From: Mesotaenium endlicherianum
Lineage: Eukaryota; Streptophyta; Zygnematophyceae; Zygnematales; Mesotaeniaceae
Length of the DNA: 64,000 bases
Direction of reading: 5' to 3'
NCBI GenBank assembly: GCA_009602735.1
Contig: WELA01012797.1
Span: 96,591-160,590, forward strand
The first letter of the stretch is position 1; the number at the start of each line of letters is the position of its first letter. Below are positions 10,479 through 24,000 of this stretch, piece by piece. A program made the position numbers and the translations under genes. The notes beneath the pieces are model-generated. The model searched no databases. It was given only the letters and a program-made list of their open reading frames with translations, and was not told where the DNA came from.

Positions 10479-13400
10479 GTGGTATCGAAGCTAGGCACTT
10501 TGGTAGCACAAGAAGATGGCCGATCCTTAAGACCAACAACAAGCTTCCAAAGGAAGCACTTCATTTCCAAGAGACCCTCCTCCAGCGCCGACCGGAGAGC
10601 ACACTCAAGAAAATATGCAACAACAAGAAGCACCACAAGGAGGAGCACTGTCAAATCCCGTGGCAGCCGCTATAGCAAAGTTGACCCCACCACAAGGAGT
10701 TTTTGCAAATGAGTGGGCAGCCTTCCTAATGACCGTTCACAACCAAGTGGGCTTGGCCACCTATGATGCAACCCTGCAAGCGTAAAGAGAAGCTGTGGCC
10801 GCCATGGTTGCCCCTATTGGAAGCAACGCTCCAAATCCAGCCCCGGCTCAAGCGCCTCCACAAGAGCCTACAAGAGCAAGGAAATTCATCAAGCTCAGCA
10901 AACCCGACACTTTCAACTGCGGGAAAGGAGCCAACCTGAACTTATGGCTCTACCAAGTGAGACGTACCTCGCATTCCTTGAAGTGCCCGAGAAGGACTAC
11001 GTTCCCTTTGCCGTTACCTTACTTAGAGGAGCAGCAACATCATGGTGGCGTAACTTTCAAGCGGCTGTATATCAAGCTACGGCGCACCCCATGCTCGGCC
11101 AAGAGCCCCCACCATCATATGCAAGATGGGCAGATTTTCGCGAGGCCCTCAAGAAGCAATTCATGCCCATCAATGCGGAGAAGATTGCCCGAGGAAAGCT
11201 CCACCATCTCAAGCAAACGACGTCCGTTCAAGAGTATACATCCAGATTTCACGCCCTCACTCTTGAGATCCCCAACATGTCTCTCGAGGAGAAGATTGAC
11301 CGCTACATCTTTGGCCTCAAACCCAAGGTGGCAAAGGAAGTGGAATTACGCGACTTGACGGACTTCTCAAAGATCATTGAAGTGGCCCAAAAGGTGGATA
11401 CCTTGGATTTCAAGCACTCCGTGCCTTCATCTTCACAGGTACCGGCAACGCGGGTGTACGCAGCCCCTTCCACATCCGAATCTGGACCCACACCCATGGA
11501 AATCGGAGTTATTAAAAGGGACCCCGCGGCTGCCCGAAAGAGTGGAAGACCCTCAAATGACACTTAGGATGCAAGAAACCAGCAAGGAGTGAAAGCAAGA
11601 CTCTCCCCGGCTAAAAAAGAAGCTCTCATGACGGCTGGTTTATGCTTTTATTGCAAGGAAAAGGGCCATCGTGCACTTTCATGCCCCAAAAAGTTGTCAA
11701 AAAACGGACAGCGCCGGTAGGCCAGGAGCCTACCACCCCAAGACCCACTTCACGAGAAGTCAACAAGCCAAGTGAGGTGGAGACCCCCGTTGAAGACGAC
11801 GTTCCAACTCCAATGACTTTGAGAGGCTATCGTGGAGGAGAGAAGGTCCACATCTTGGTGGATAGCGGAGCTCAAGGCAACTTCATCGCTGCAGATTTTG
11901 CCATCAAGCACGGCATTACTATGCGAACTCTTGACCACGACGAGGAGATTATGATGCCCGATGGAGTCTCCTATACTACCCCTTCCAAGAAGACATACCC
12001 CTTGGCACTCTCTATCAAGTCCTTCGAGGATAGAGTAGTATTCTCCCCCATGCAATTGGACAAGTACGACGTCATCCTAGGGACGCCTTGGTTGACCAAG
12101 CACAACCCCCAAGTTGATTGGAGAGACGGTACTATCAAGATCAAGAATGACATCACTTCAAGAATCTGTATTTTGCGCGCAATCCAGAACATCCAGACCC
12201 AAGACATCAAGAAGCCGGCACACGAGATACTATTGTCCGCCCTCCAACTCAAGAGACTTGTGAGGAAGGGACACGAGCTTCTTTTGACCTTGAGCGCGCC
12301 AAAAGACATCAAGAAAGACACCGAGAGTCAAGAAGGCAGCCCCTTTCATAAGGAGATACAAAAAGTCTTGCAGGACTAAAAAGAAGTATTCTCCCCCGAA
12401 TTGCCCAAGGGCTTACCCCCCAAGAGATTCGTAGACCACAAGATAGAGTTGGAGCTCGGAAGCAAGCCCATTCCTCGGCCTACGTTCAAGATGTCATACA
12501 CGGAGCTAGACAAAGTCAAGAAGCAAATCAAAGAGCCACTGGAGCATGGCTTCATTCGACCTAGCAAGTCGCCATTTGGAGCCCCGGTGCTATTTGTCAA
12601 GAAGAAAGATGGTACCTTGAGGATGTGTGTGGACTATCGCGCCCTCAACAAGATTACCATCAAGAATCGATACCCACTGCCGCGCATGGATGAGCTCATG
12701 GATCGGCTGGTTGGAGCCAAGTACTTCATGAAGGTGGACTTGAGAAGCGGTTACCACCAGATTTGCATCCGTGAACCTGACATAGAGAAAACGGCGTTCA
12801 GGACAAGATATGGACATTTTGAGTTCATGGTCCTGCCATTTGGACTCACCAACGCGCCAGCAATTTTCATGACTATGATGAACACCATATTTCAGCCCAT
12901 GTTGGACAGATTTGTGGTGGTATTCATCCATGACATCCTTATCTACAGCAAGACCCTGGAAGAGCATGCGAGACACTTGAAAGAAGTCATCGAAGTATTG
13001 AAGCAAAACAAGCTATTTGCAAAAAAGTCAAAGTGCGAGTTTGCCAAACAAGAAGTGGAGTTCCTAGGTCTCCACGTGACTGCTGATGGCATCAAGATGG
13101 ACCCCAAGAAGACCACGGTGGTGGAGGAATGGCCAACCCCCACGACCAAGAAAGAACTCCAATCATTCTTGGGATTTGCCAATTGGTACAGGAGATTCAT
13201 CTAGAGCTTCTTGCACATAGCAGCCCCTCTAACGGATCTACTCAAGAAGGACAAGCCATATGTTTGGACCAAGAAAGAGGAGGAAGCATTCCAACAACTG
13301 AAGCAAAGACTGACGATATCCCCGGTGCTCACACTCCCAAGTCCAAACCCAGATTGGCCCTTCCACGTCATCACCGATGCATCTTCCTATGCATTTGGAG

Positions 13401-16400
13401 CAATCCTACTTCAAGACCAAGGCAAGGAACTGCAGCCCATTGCCTACAAGTCAAGGAAGTCAAATCCGGATGAGCAAAATTATACAACCACGGAGCGAGA
13501 GGCATTGGCGATTGTACATGCCTTGAAGGTTTGGCGTTGCTACGTTCAAGGACGCAAGGTGCTGGTCACTACGGACCACGAAGCGTTGAAGCACCTCCAG
13601 ACGCAGCCGTATCTCTCAAGGAGACAAGCAAGATGGAGCGGATACTTGCAACAATACAACATCACGATTCAGTACCAGCTTGGTAAGACAAACTCGGCTG
13701 ATCCCCTCTCAAGATTGCATTTAAACGCACTGATGACATCCCTGTAGACAGATCTGGAAGCTCAATTTTCAGCCGCCTATAAAAGAGACCCTTACTGCAA
13801 GAACGGAGAAGCAGCCTTGGACCCATACAAGAAGCAAGAAGGCAATTATTGGGTGAGGCAAGACACGGGCCAGAGATGTGTTCCTAATGACTTAGACCTC
13901 CGGCTCTTGCTTCTACGGGAAGCACACGACAACCCTCTTGGAGGACACTTCGGAATCCTAAGGACCACGGGCGTTCTAGCCAGGACTTATTGCTGGCCAG
14001 GCATGTCTAAGCAAGTCAAGGAATACTGCAGGAGCTGTGACACATGCCAAAGAATCAAGCCATCATCGCAAAAGGCGGGAGGACTCCTCCAACCACTACC
14101 AATCCTCGAAAGACAATGGACGGACATCTCAATGGACCTTATCGTGGACTTGCCCGTGACACCTCGAGGCCATAATGCAATACTCACGGTGGTGGACAGA
14201 CTTACCAAGATGGCTCATTTTATTCCCACGACGACTAAGGCTACAGCACCACAACTTGCAAGACTCATCTTTGACAACATCTTCCGACTCCATGGACTAC
14301 CATCAAGAATTGTGTCAGATAGAGATCCAAGATTCACAAGCCATTTCTGGAAAAATCTCTTCAAGAACTTGGGTACATCGCTGGATATGTCTACTGCCTA
14401 CCACCCACAATCAGATGGGCAAACCGAGCGTATGAATCGTACTCAAAAGACCTCTCTAAAGGCCTACGTGTCTACTCTGGAGCAAGATTGGGACATGTAC
14501 TTGACCCCCTTGGAGTTTGCCTACAACAACACAACGCAAGCCTCTACCCAAGAGTCCCCATTCTTCCTCAACTATGGCTTCCATCCAACCACGCCGCTGA
14601 GCTTCACGGCTGGCCATGATGAAGTACCTGCAGCAACAGATTTTATGGAGACATTAGAAGCAGCCCTTACAGCAGCGAAGAAAGCTCTGCAACAGGCGCA
14701 AGATGCTCAAGCAAGAGTGGCAAACAGGTCCAGAAGAGAANAATTACGTATAGAGTGGGTGACAACGTGTTACTATCGTCCAAGAATATTTCTCTAAACA
14801 ATAGGCCGGCAGCAAGTTCTCTCCCAAGTATTTAGGACCCTTCAAAATTATCCAGCAAGTCAACCCCGTTGCTTTCAAGCTAGAAGTTCCCCAGACTATG
14901 CACATCGACCCCGATTTCCACGCTTCCCTCTTCAAGCCATATGTGCAACCCGACAACAAGTTCCCAGGACGTGTGACAACCCCACCAGCCCCAACAATAG
15001 TGGATGATCATTTGGAGTANTTCACAAGCCATTTCTGGAAAAATCTCTTCAAGAACTTGGGTACATCGCTGGATATGTCTACTGCCTACCACCCACAATC
15101 AGATGGGCAAACCGAGCGTATGAATCGTACCCTAAAGACCTCTCTAAAGGCCTACGTGTCTACCCTCGAGCAAGACTGGGACATGTACTTGACCCCCCTC
15201 GAGTTTGCCTACAACAACACTACGCAGGCCTCTACCCAAGAGTCCCCATTCTTCCTCAACTATGGCTTCCATCCGACCACGCCACTGAGCTTCACGGCTG
15301 GCCATGATGAAGTACCTGCAGCCACAGATTTTATGGAGACATTAGAAGCAGCCCTTACAGCAGCGAAGAAAGCTCTACAACACGCGCAAGATGCTCAAGC
15401 AAGAGTGGCGAACAGATCCAGAAGAGAAATTACGTACAGAGTGGGTGACAACGTGTTACTATCATCCAAGAACATTTCCCTGAACAACAGGCCTGCCGGC
15501 AGCAAGTTCTCTCCCAAGTATTTGGGACCCTTCAAGATTATCCAGCAAGTCAACCCCGTTGCTTTCAAGCTAGAACTTCCCCAGACTATGCACATCGACC
15601 CCGATTTCCACGCTTCCCTCTTCAAGCCATATGTGCAACCCGACAACAAGTTCCCAGGACGTGTGACAACCCCACCAGCCCCAACAATAGTGGATGATCA
15701 TTTGGAGTACGAACTGGAAGACATAGTGGCTATGAGAAATTTCAGGAGACAGCAGCAATACTTGATCAAGTGGAAAAGATATTCAGATTGGGAGACTAGT
15801 TGGGTGGCGGCGCACTACCTTGACAAAGTTCAGAGAAAGTTGAAGCGCTTCCATGCCGCCAACCCCCATCTTGGACCAGCCCCAAGTCTCTCTACTAGAA
15901 GCCCAAAGACTTCAGGGAGGCAGCCTGCCACCATCAAGAAGCAGCGGAAGACCCCTTGGAGGCAGCCTGCAAGAACAAGAAAGAGGAAAAATTGACATTA
16001 GACACTCTTCTCTTCTCGCAGTTTATGGATAGAAAACTAAAACTGCTACTGGTGATAGGTCTTTGCATAGTAAATTCTGAAAATTTACCTGGTTGTATTC
16101 CATAGATAGCCGGTCATTTAGAATCCAAGTTTGCTCAATTTGAAGCACTGGTGAGAGAGATATGATGCTCTAAGTAGAAGGGGGTCATGCTGCTGGCATT
16201 GTTGGGGCAGAATATGCCTTCTGACATTGTGCCCCCCCCTGAGCTTGAAATGCTCTGAAACTCAAGACTCTGGTATAACATCTTACAGCGCCCAATTTCA
16301 AACTTATTTTGCAAAATTTGGAGAAGCATAGAAGGACTTATGATTTTCAGAAGTTTCTGCACAGATTTGGAGGAGTGCCTACTCTCTCAGCTCTCAACGA

Positions 16401-16764
16401 CACTCCAGAAATGAGAATGCTCTCAAATTTGGTGACCCGGTAGAGTTCTCCAACGCGGTTTGTCTGGCACTCAAATTTACAGATATGAAGCGGTTCTCTG
16501 GACGCTATGAATTTTTGAATTTGTGGCAGATTCTGGGCCAACTTGTACAATTTTCTTTATCATCAAGGAGTAGGCTAGCCAATAAGGTCACACCACCTAC
16601 GACCTTGCCTGGTCTACCTTACATGTGTAGCACCTGACTTGGCGCCTTGGACTAATTCCCTTCACATGTGTGGCATCTGACTTGAAGTTTTTTACTAGTC
16701 TGCTCCACATGTGTAAGACCTTACTTGACGCGCCGAGACGTCGCTTTTTCTGTCGGGGGGGTGA
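10479..16764 (+). mobile_element. Ty3/gypsy chromovirus C1, internal region (fossil)
   Basis: In order: PBS, Gag (about 10795-11570, core ARWADFREALKKQFMP), a CCHC zinc knuckle (about 11640-11690), protease (VDSGAQGNFIAADF, about 11850), reverse transcriptase ([18 protein letters not shown], about 12600), RNase H (about 13370-13700), integrase with HHCC and DDE core (about 13900-14600), and a chromodomain (about 15705-15840). A G-rich polypurine tract at about 16755-16761 precedes the 3' LTR. The copy is broken at about five places. It also contains two single-N joins (14741 and 15020) around a roughly 690-bp duplicated stretch that is probably an assembly artefact. Confidence 0.9.
14334..15706 (+). 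repeat. Direct duplication of an integrase stretch across N joins
   Basis: The block from about 14334 to 15019 recurs from 15021 to about 15706 with a few percent difference. Single N bases sit at 14741 and 15020, exactly at the seams. This looks like contig ends from overlapping or paralogous copies placed side by side rather than a biological repeat. Confidence 0.8.
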
Positions 16765-17263
16765 TGTAGTGATTTGAGTTATTATATATTAGTTTGCATA
16801 TATTTTAATGTTTTCAAATAAAATTGGAGTAGTATTGTGTGGATTCAAGTGTGAATAGGTACTCTAGTGACTTGGTTCATGTCCTTTGAACCAAGGCATT
16901 TTCAAAGTTAGAGGAAAGACCTAGAAGAACTCCACGTGGCAAAAGTCAAATGTGCCATTTTTAGGTCAAAAGGACATGTGTACATTGATCTAGAAAGAGG
17001 TGGCAAGTTTTGGGACGTGTTGGGTGCCAACACATCAACATACACCTTCCTAAAAATTATTTATGTAGCAAGTATATAAACAAGAGCTAGAACATAGAAA
17101 GACATTCCAGAACCACTTTTGTGCTTGCCAAAATCCAGAAATATATTAACTCTCAAGAAGCCATCTCTTCTTCAAGAAGCTACCACTTGTGTTCAAAGAT
17201 CCTTGTCTTAAATAGATAAAGTATTATATTTCACTAAGTACTTCATCTATTTGTTTCACCACA
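16765..17263 (+). mobile_element. LTR C shared between C1 (3' LTR) and C2 (5' LTR)
   Basis: A 499-bp LTR has a TGTAGTGA start and a CACCACA end and is preceded by a polypurine tract. It is followed without a PBS by a gag piece of a second family C copy. The arrangement LTR-internal-LTR-internal-LTR is the usual product of unequal recombination between family members. Confidence 0.85.
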
Positions 17264-18186
17264 TCGTGCCCGACCAAGAGCCCCCCCCATCATATGCAAG
17301 ATGGGAAGATTTTTGTGAGGCCCTCAAGAAGCAGTTCATGCCCATCAATGCGGAGAAGATTGCCCGAGGAAAGCTCCACCATCTCAAGCAAACGATGTCC
17401 GTTCAAGAGTATACATCCAGATTTCACGCCCTCATCCTTGGGATTCCCAGCATGTCTCCCGCGGAGAAGATGGATTGCTATATCTTTGGCCTCAAGCCCA
17501 AGGTGGCAACGAGTTTACCAGCTTGACGGACTTCTCAAGAGTATTGAAGTGGCGCTGAAGGTGGATACCTTGGATTACAAGCATTCATTGCCTTCACCTT
17601 CACGAGCACCGACAACGCGGGTGTATGCAGCCCCTTCCACATCTGAAGCTGGACCCACACCCATAGAAATTGGAGTTGTTAAAAGGGACTCCGCGGCTGC
17701 CCGGAAGAGTGGAAGACCCTCCAATAACACTTATCATGCAAGAAACCAGCAAGGAGTGAAAGCAAGACTCTCCACGGTTGAAAAAGAAGCTTCCATGACG
17801 GCTAGACTTTGCTTTTATTGTAAGGAGAAGAGGCATCGTGCACTCTCGTGCCCAAAAAAGTTGTCAAGAAACGGATAGCGCCGGTAGGCCAGGAGCCTAC
17901 CACCCCAAGACCCACTTCACGAGAAGACAACAAGCCAAGTGAGGTGGAGACCCCCGTTGAAGACGACATTCCAGCCCCAATGAGTTTAAGAGGGTACCTC
18001 GGAGGAGAGAAGGTCCACATTTTGGTGGATAGCGAGGCTCAAGGCAACTTCATTGCTGCAGATTTTGCCACAAAGCATGGAATTACTATGCAAACTCTTG
18101 ACGACGACGAGGAGATTATGATGCTCGATGGATTCTCCTATACTACCCCTCCCAAGAAAACGTACCCCTTCTCACTCTCTATCAAG
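17264..18186 (+). mobile_element. Ty3/gypsy C2, left part: Gag to protease (fossil)
   Basis: This stretch aligns with C1 from about 11095 to 12020: Gag core, zinc knuckle, and protease region. The PBS and the first part of gag are missing. The element is interrupted at 18187 by the hAT transposon and resumes after 32148. The last eight bases here, CTATCAAG, are the hAT target duplication. Confidence 0.9.
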
Positions 18187-18954
18187 CAGGGTTACGCCAT
18201 ATGTTAGTACGCTATATACGCTATAAACCTAATATGCTAAATTCGTTATGTAACAAAATAGCTCATTAGGCTTGATACGCTTAATACGTGCTAATGTTGA
18301 CGTCACGACGTTAAGTTTGAACGTCGACGGTAAGTCCTGACAGTCGCACGCGTAACCGTACAATTGTACTTTTTTTTGAATAATCCGGGCAGCAACAAAA
18401 AAATTTCCCGCATGCAAGTTTTTTGTTAAAGAAACAATATATTACGGAAACTTTTGAAGTTTTTTTTTTCCCCTTCACCCAGTTGGCCACCGGTGCTGGC
18501 AGCAAAATGTGAATGATGCACACTATAATCAAAGTAACTTATCACTATGTGTAACGATCCGAGCTATTTTAGGCGTATTTGGGACGTTTTCCCAATTACC
18601 TAAAGTACGTTATACTATTTATCATATTATTTGATAAATGATTGCATCACATTCAATTATTTGTCACACGTGTGTGTCGATTAATTCCTGGTCGATTGGC
18701 GAAACGACCAAGATACTATTGCAAAAAGCGTCGTAACGTAACTCGACTACTTCGCAAAAGTACGACATTAATTATTCATAAAGTTACTTTGATTAATTAT
18801 GATATGATAACTTAATAAATCACGGATTGATTAAGTTGATTTGATTGTCATTATTTCGGATAATGCACAGTCACAAACTTCGCATTTATGACCAATCGTT
18901 AATACGAAGAAAGCGTCGTAAAATTCAAACGACAATTAATATGCAAAGCGACTT

Positions 18955-19024
18955 TGCATCCGAGCGGATTCGAACCCGCGACTCGTCGCTTAAAACGTTC
19001 ACACCTAACCAATTGGCGAAGTAG
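18955..19024 (-). repeat. tRNA-like module in the 5' LTR of B1
   Basis: Read on the minus strand, the block contains GCCAATTGGTTAGGTGTGAACG, resembling a tRNA D-arm/A box, and GGGTTCGAATCC, a perfect T-arm/B box, with the usual spacing of about 30 nt. It recurs in the 3' LTR (about 25703-25774) and, more diverged, in the solo LTR B (about 52120-52182, plus strand). It lacks a complete acceptor stem, so it is tRNA-derived or tRNA-mimicking and not a tRNA gene. Confidence 0.65.
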
Positions 19025-19752
19025 TTATTTGTAACTACCCTATCATGGCGAAAATACGTGCACGCAACTCCGCGAACCATCGCGACTTTTCAAAAGTCGC
19101 GTGAACGCGAATACGCCCGTTTGGCGTGAAACGGTTATTTCGGAAAACCGTCGAAAAGTCTCCAAACGTCCAAACGGCTCGTTTGGAGCATTAGGCCGAA
19201 CGGTTTTGTAACCTTTCGTCCGTTTTTGTTGAACATGAACCTGTGCCCTAGGTGGTGACTCGAAGCACTCCAGTGCCTCAAAATTTGCAAGTATATATAC
19301 TTGCAAGAGTCATTTTGAGTGCAACTCTCACAAGCACAAATTCTACGTCAGTCTACATTTTCGCTATTTCAAGTATTCGTCGATTTGCACAAGTATACAG
19401 ATTTTCTTTCCACTTGAATTAAATATTCCTTGAATACCAAGGAAAGATCCTCTTGAAAAGCAGAAACGTAACATTGGTATCGGAGCCGATCTCCGTTTCC
19501 CCAAGGAATATTTTTTTTTTAGTGGTTGGAATATATTTGAGAAATATATTCCGGGGTTTTTCTTGTACTGGCGGGTCACCCATCCCAGTTTTGCCCTGGG
19601 CTACGGTCGCTACTCTATAAAAATTGTTTGGGGCGATTCTTCGTATAAAGCAGTCACCCATCCCAGTTCTGCTTTGCCCCTGCGGTCGCTTATCATAGCC
19701 ACTTCCAACGGGAAATTTCATCTCGCTTTTTAGGCGCTATCTCGGTTTTCCC

Positions 19753-20990
19753 ATGGAGGCCGACAATGGCGCCCCCATCGATGCGGCCGGTGCGGTTGCC
19801 AACGCTAATGCTCATGCAGGAGGCGCTCCTGCGCAAGATGTTGGCAATCCTGCTCAAGGCGGCGGCGCTCCTGCTCTCAACGAGGCAAATCCTTTAGGCG
19901 GCGCAGATCAGCCCGACCCACTTACGCCGCGTTCATTTCATAACTACGTCATTGGACGTTTTACGACATTGACTACCAACACCCAAACCATGACGATGGC
20001 TCTCGCCACTTTGTCAGATCTTATTGGTAGTACGGAAAATCGCTTCAATCTCGCTGAGGCCACTCATATTGAGTTGGCCAATCTCGTTAATCGCTTCGTG
20101 GCTCGCATGGACACTCATCCTTTGAATGTTTGTTCTTCACAGGCTGCCCAAGGGACGCCAGGCCCATCTGGGACCGCTGGCGACAACGCCAACCCGCCAC
20201 CCCCACCTGCTCCCCTTGGGCAGGCCGCGGCACCAACACCTACGTACAAGCCTTCGCCGCCTGAGAAGTTTCAAGGCGGTCCAAATAGTGATGTGCGACG
20301 TTTTCTCAAAGAACTTAAAACATTTTTTGCGTTAGCCAAGGTCGCTCCTGCAGATTAGGCCATGATGGCTTCCACTTTTCTTAAGGGGTGTGCGTCACAG
20401 TTATGGCATAGGGCTGAGAGGGGACCGATGACATTTGAAGAGTTCAGTACAGAGTTACGCAATTCGTTTGGGCGTCACAATCCCTCGAAGTCGGCCCGTG
20501 ACAAGTTGCTTCAGCTCAAGCAGACAGGCACTATTGAGACGTACGTTAACAAGTTTCGTATTTTAGTCGCTCAGATTGTAGATGTTCCAGTCGACGCTGG
20601 GATGCAGATTCACCTTTTTCGCCTGGGGTTACAGGCAGAGTATGCTAGTCGTCTCAATGCAAACCCAGTCACAGGTTTGGAATGGACAGCCATCAACGAC
20701 CTTATTCGTTACAATGAGACGTTAGCACAAGAGGAGCCGGTCGCTACGCCTAAGAAGGTTACGCGTCCGTCACGCCCTCCACCTTCGTTTCCTAGTACTA
20801 GCAATTCCGCTCCAAAGAGGACTTATCCCAATGGCGCCAGCAATGGGCTTAGATCCAATGGTCCCCCTCCCAAGATAGGCAAGATAGATAACGCAGAAGC
20901 TCGCAATTGTATGATGTAGGCAGGGCTGTGTTTTGGCTGTGGGAAGCATGGGCATACGATCTCAGCCTGTCCTAATAAGAAGGATTCGAA
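19753..20990 (+). CDS. Gag of Ty3 element B1 (fossil)
   Basis: The start ATG at 19753 lies about 265 bp inside the PBS. The N-terminal third is Ala/Pro/Gly-rich. The middle has the retrotransposon Gag core (SDVRRFLKELKTFFALAKV, LRNSFGRHNPSKSARDKLL). A CCHC knuckle (CFGCGKHGHTISAC, about 20935-20975) closes it. It would form the virus-like particle of the element. The frame is broken. Confidence 0.85.
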
Positions 20991-21068
20991 GGGCGATCCC
21001 AAGGGAAAGGGCAAGGGGCCTTCAAAAGAGTAGCTCAGGAGATAGCTGCAAAGCCTCCTTCTGAGCTA

Positions 21069-24000
21069 TTGACAACACGACTTAGTGAGCAGGAAATTCT
21101 AGGTGTTTGTGTGCAAGCACCCAAGGTTCTTGTACACTCTGGCATACCTGATATGAATATACTTCGAAACGAATATATTTGTATGCAAGTGTTGAGCTTT
21201 GCTGAGTTTATGGAACTCGAGTGCATCCATGATTCCATGTTCTTGCACTTTCAGCCGCATGGTCCTAACCTCGAAAAGTGTTTCGCACACTTGGCACGAC
21301 TAAGGAAAATGCACAAGTGTCTCGCTCCAATTCATATTGCGGCGTTCACAAACAAGCGCTGGTACTTTGACCCGATCACTCGGTTTCAAGCGCGATCGAC
21401 AATGCAAAATGGAATTTTGGTAAAGCAGCTCCAGGTTTTCCACTTTCTTCTCAAGGCGAGGACATTGTTGGTGATGCATAATGCTTCTTTGGATTTAAGT
21501 ATGACGTTTGACGCGAAAGTTTCAGGCAAGTCATGCTTTACAATCATTGATTCAGGCGCATCAGTGAGCTTCATTAGTGCACGTTTTACACAAGGGATGA
21601 AGTTGATTCCAACACTCAAGAACGAGGAAGTTCGCCTTGGCGATGGATCGTTAGCTTGTATTATTGGGAAGATAAAGTTGCAACTCAAGGTGCAATCATA
21701 CGTCGGCCATGAACAATTCTACGTTACTGAGTTGCCCGATGGTATTGATGCAATTTTGGGTATGACTTGGCTTACGCAAACACGTGCATTGCTTGACTTT
21801 AGTCAAAAGACATGCATTGTGCGCAAAGGGACAAGGAAGATTACTCTTCAGTCGCTTAAGCCCGATATGGCCTTCGAAAGTCCTTCAAAGACTCTTCTAT
21901 TGTCCATAAAGCAAGCTAGACGTTTGGCAAAGCAAGGTCAAAATGTTTTCTTTGGATTACTAAAACCTGATTCCCCAGTCACTTCGCTCCCCAAGGAGGA
22001 GCCTATGATGGATTTGACTGGTCATGAAGAAACACTCACGTCTGAACTTTCTGCTCTTTTGCAAAAGTACAAGTCAGTGTTTCCAAATAAAATACCACCT
22101 GGGCTTCCACCTGATAGGGGTATTGGACATACAATTCCTCTCGTTCCTGATGCTCTCCCAACTTGGCGGCCGATTTATCGCCTCAGCCCGTTGGAGATGA
22201 ACGAGATGAAAGACCAAATTAGCGATTTGCTTGAGAAAGGATGGATTGAGCCGAGCTCTTCTCCATTTGGGGCACCCATACTCTTTGTTCAAAAGAAAGA
22301 TGGGACGCTTAGGATGTGCATTGATTATCGTGCGTTGAACAACATAACGGTCAAGAACCGCTATTCGTTACCTCGCATTGATGACTTGTTTGATTCGCTG
22401 CAGGGGGCATGCGTATTATCCTCGCTTGATTTAGCCCAAGGCTATCATCAGATACGAATCACACCTGAGGATGTCCCCAAGACAGCGTTTCGTACGCCTA
22501 TTGGGCACTTCCAATACAAAGTGCTAAGTTTTGGACTTACCAATGCACCCCCGACATTCCAAAGCACGATGAACGATTTGTTTCGACCATATTTGGGGAA
22601 ATTCGTCCAGGTTTACCTCGACGATATCCTGGTCTATTCAAAGATCAAGGACGAGCACTACAAGCACCTCGAGTTGGTGTTGCAAATCCTTCGTGAGCAA
22701 GAGCTATACGCTAAGCTCAAGAAATGTTCCTTCCTAAAGGATGAACCTTTGTACCTCGGGCACATAGTGGGTTCGAAAGGGGTACGCCCTGACCCAGCCA
22801 AGATTGCATGTGTCGCAGATTGGCCTGTCTCGATCGGTGTGCATACTGTACGTTCATTTCTTGGGTTTGCAAACTACTTTCGTAAGTTTATGCAAGGTTA
22901 CTCAGTGATGGCCGCGCCACTCACTGCTCTGACGAGGAAAGATAAGACGTTCATTTGGAAAGAGAATACGCAAATTGCGTTTGAGCGCATTAAGTATGCA
23001 CTCACTAATGCGCCACTTCTCTCATTAGCCGATCCCGACTTGCCTTACAAGGTAGTCGCAGATGCGTCTGGTGTTGGAGTAGGGGCTGGTTGCAGGCAGG
23101 CAAGCCCATCAGTTTTGAGAGTCGAAAGCTGACACCCGCCGAACAAAATTACTCAACGACAGAGCAGGAGCTCTGGGCGGTCATATATGCTTTAAAGACT
23201 TGGCGATGTTATTTGGAAGGTTGCAAGGGTTTGACCGTGGTTACGGATCACTGTCCAAATACCTTCTTTCAAATACAGCCAACGCTATCGAGGCGCCAGA
23301 CAAGATGGTCTGAGTTCTTGCAACGATTCCACNAAGATGGTCTGAGTTCTTGCAACGTTTCCACTTTAACTGGGCGTATCGCCCTGGTCGCAATAATGTT
23401 GCGGACCTTTTAAGTCGAATTCCCCTTCACCACTTGATGTTGGGGACTGTTGCGAGTTTGCAAGGACGAAATGGTCAGGTTTCGAGGGCGGCCACCCTTG
23501 ATTCTTCTGTACCCCTCCAGACGACTGGCGTTGCCAGGCCTGGTGACGCGGGCCAACCCGATTTGGGTAGCATGCAAACTTCTGAAGTACTTGACCTGCA
23601 TCAACTATTTCAAGAAGGCTATCTCAAAGATCCATTTTCCTAGATCTCCAGGGTTCTGACTTGAGTGGTGTAGCCACAACGATGGACAGAATGGACAAAA
23701 GGAAAGGACACTTAGACTATACGTTTGAGGACGGTTTTTGGTGGCACAATGGGCGCATTGCTGTCCCAGAAGGCCGAGTAAGACATGAGCTCCTACGAGA
23801 AGCACATGACTCTCCTTACTCAGGTCATCATGGAATTACCAAAACCTTACATCTTTTGCGCCGAGGGTACATTTGGCCGTCCCTCAAAGTTGATGTCACT
23901 GAGTACATCGTCAACTGCGCGACATGCCAAAGGAATAAGCCTAGCCATACGTGGCCAGCTGGGAAGTTGCAACCATTGGAACTTGCAGGTGCTCCTTGGG

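Noticed and set aside
18955-19024. Functional tRNA gene in LTR B
   Set aside because: The A and B boxes are present, but no paired acceptor stem closes the fold. It is only a tRNA-like module.
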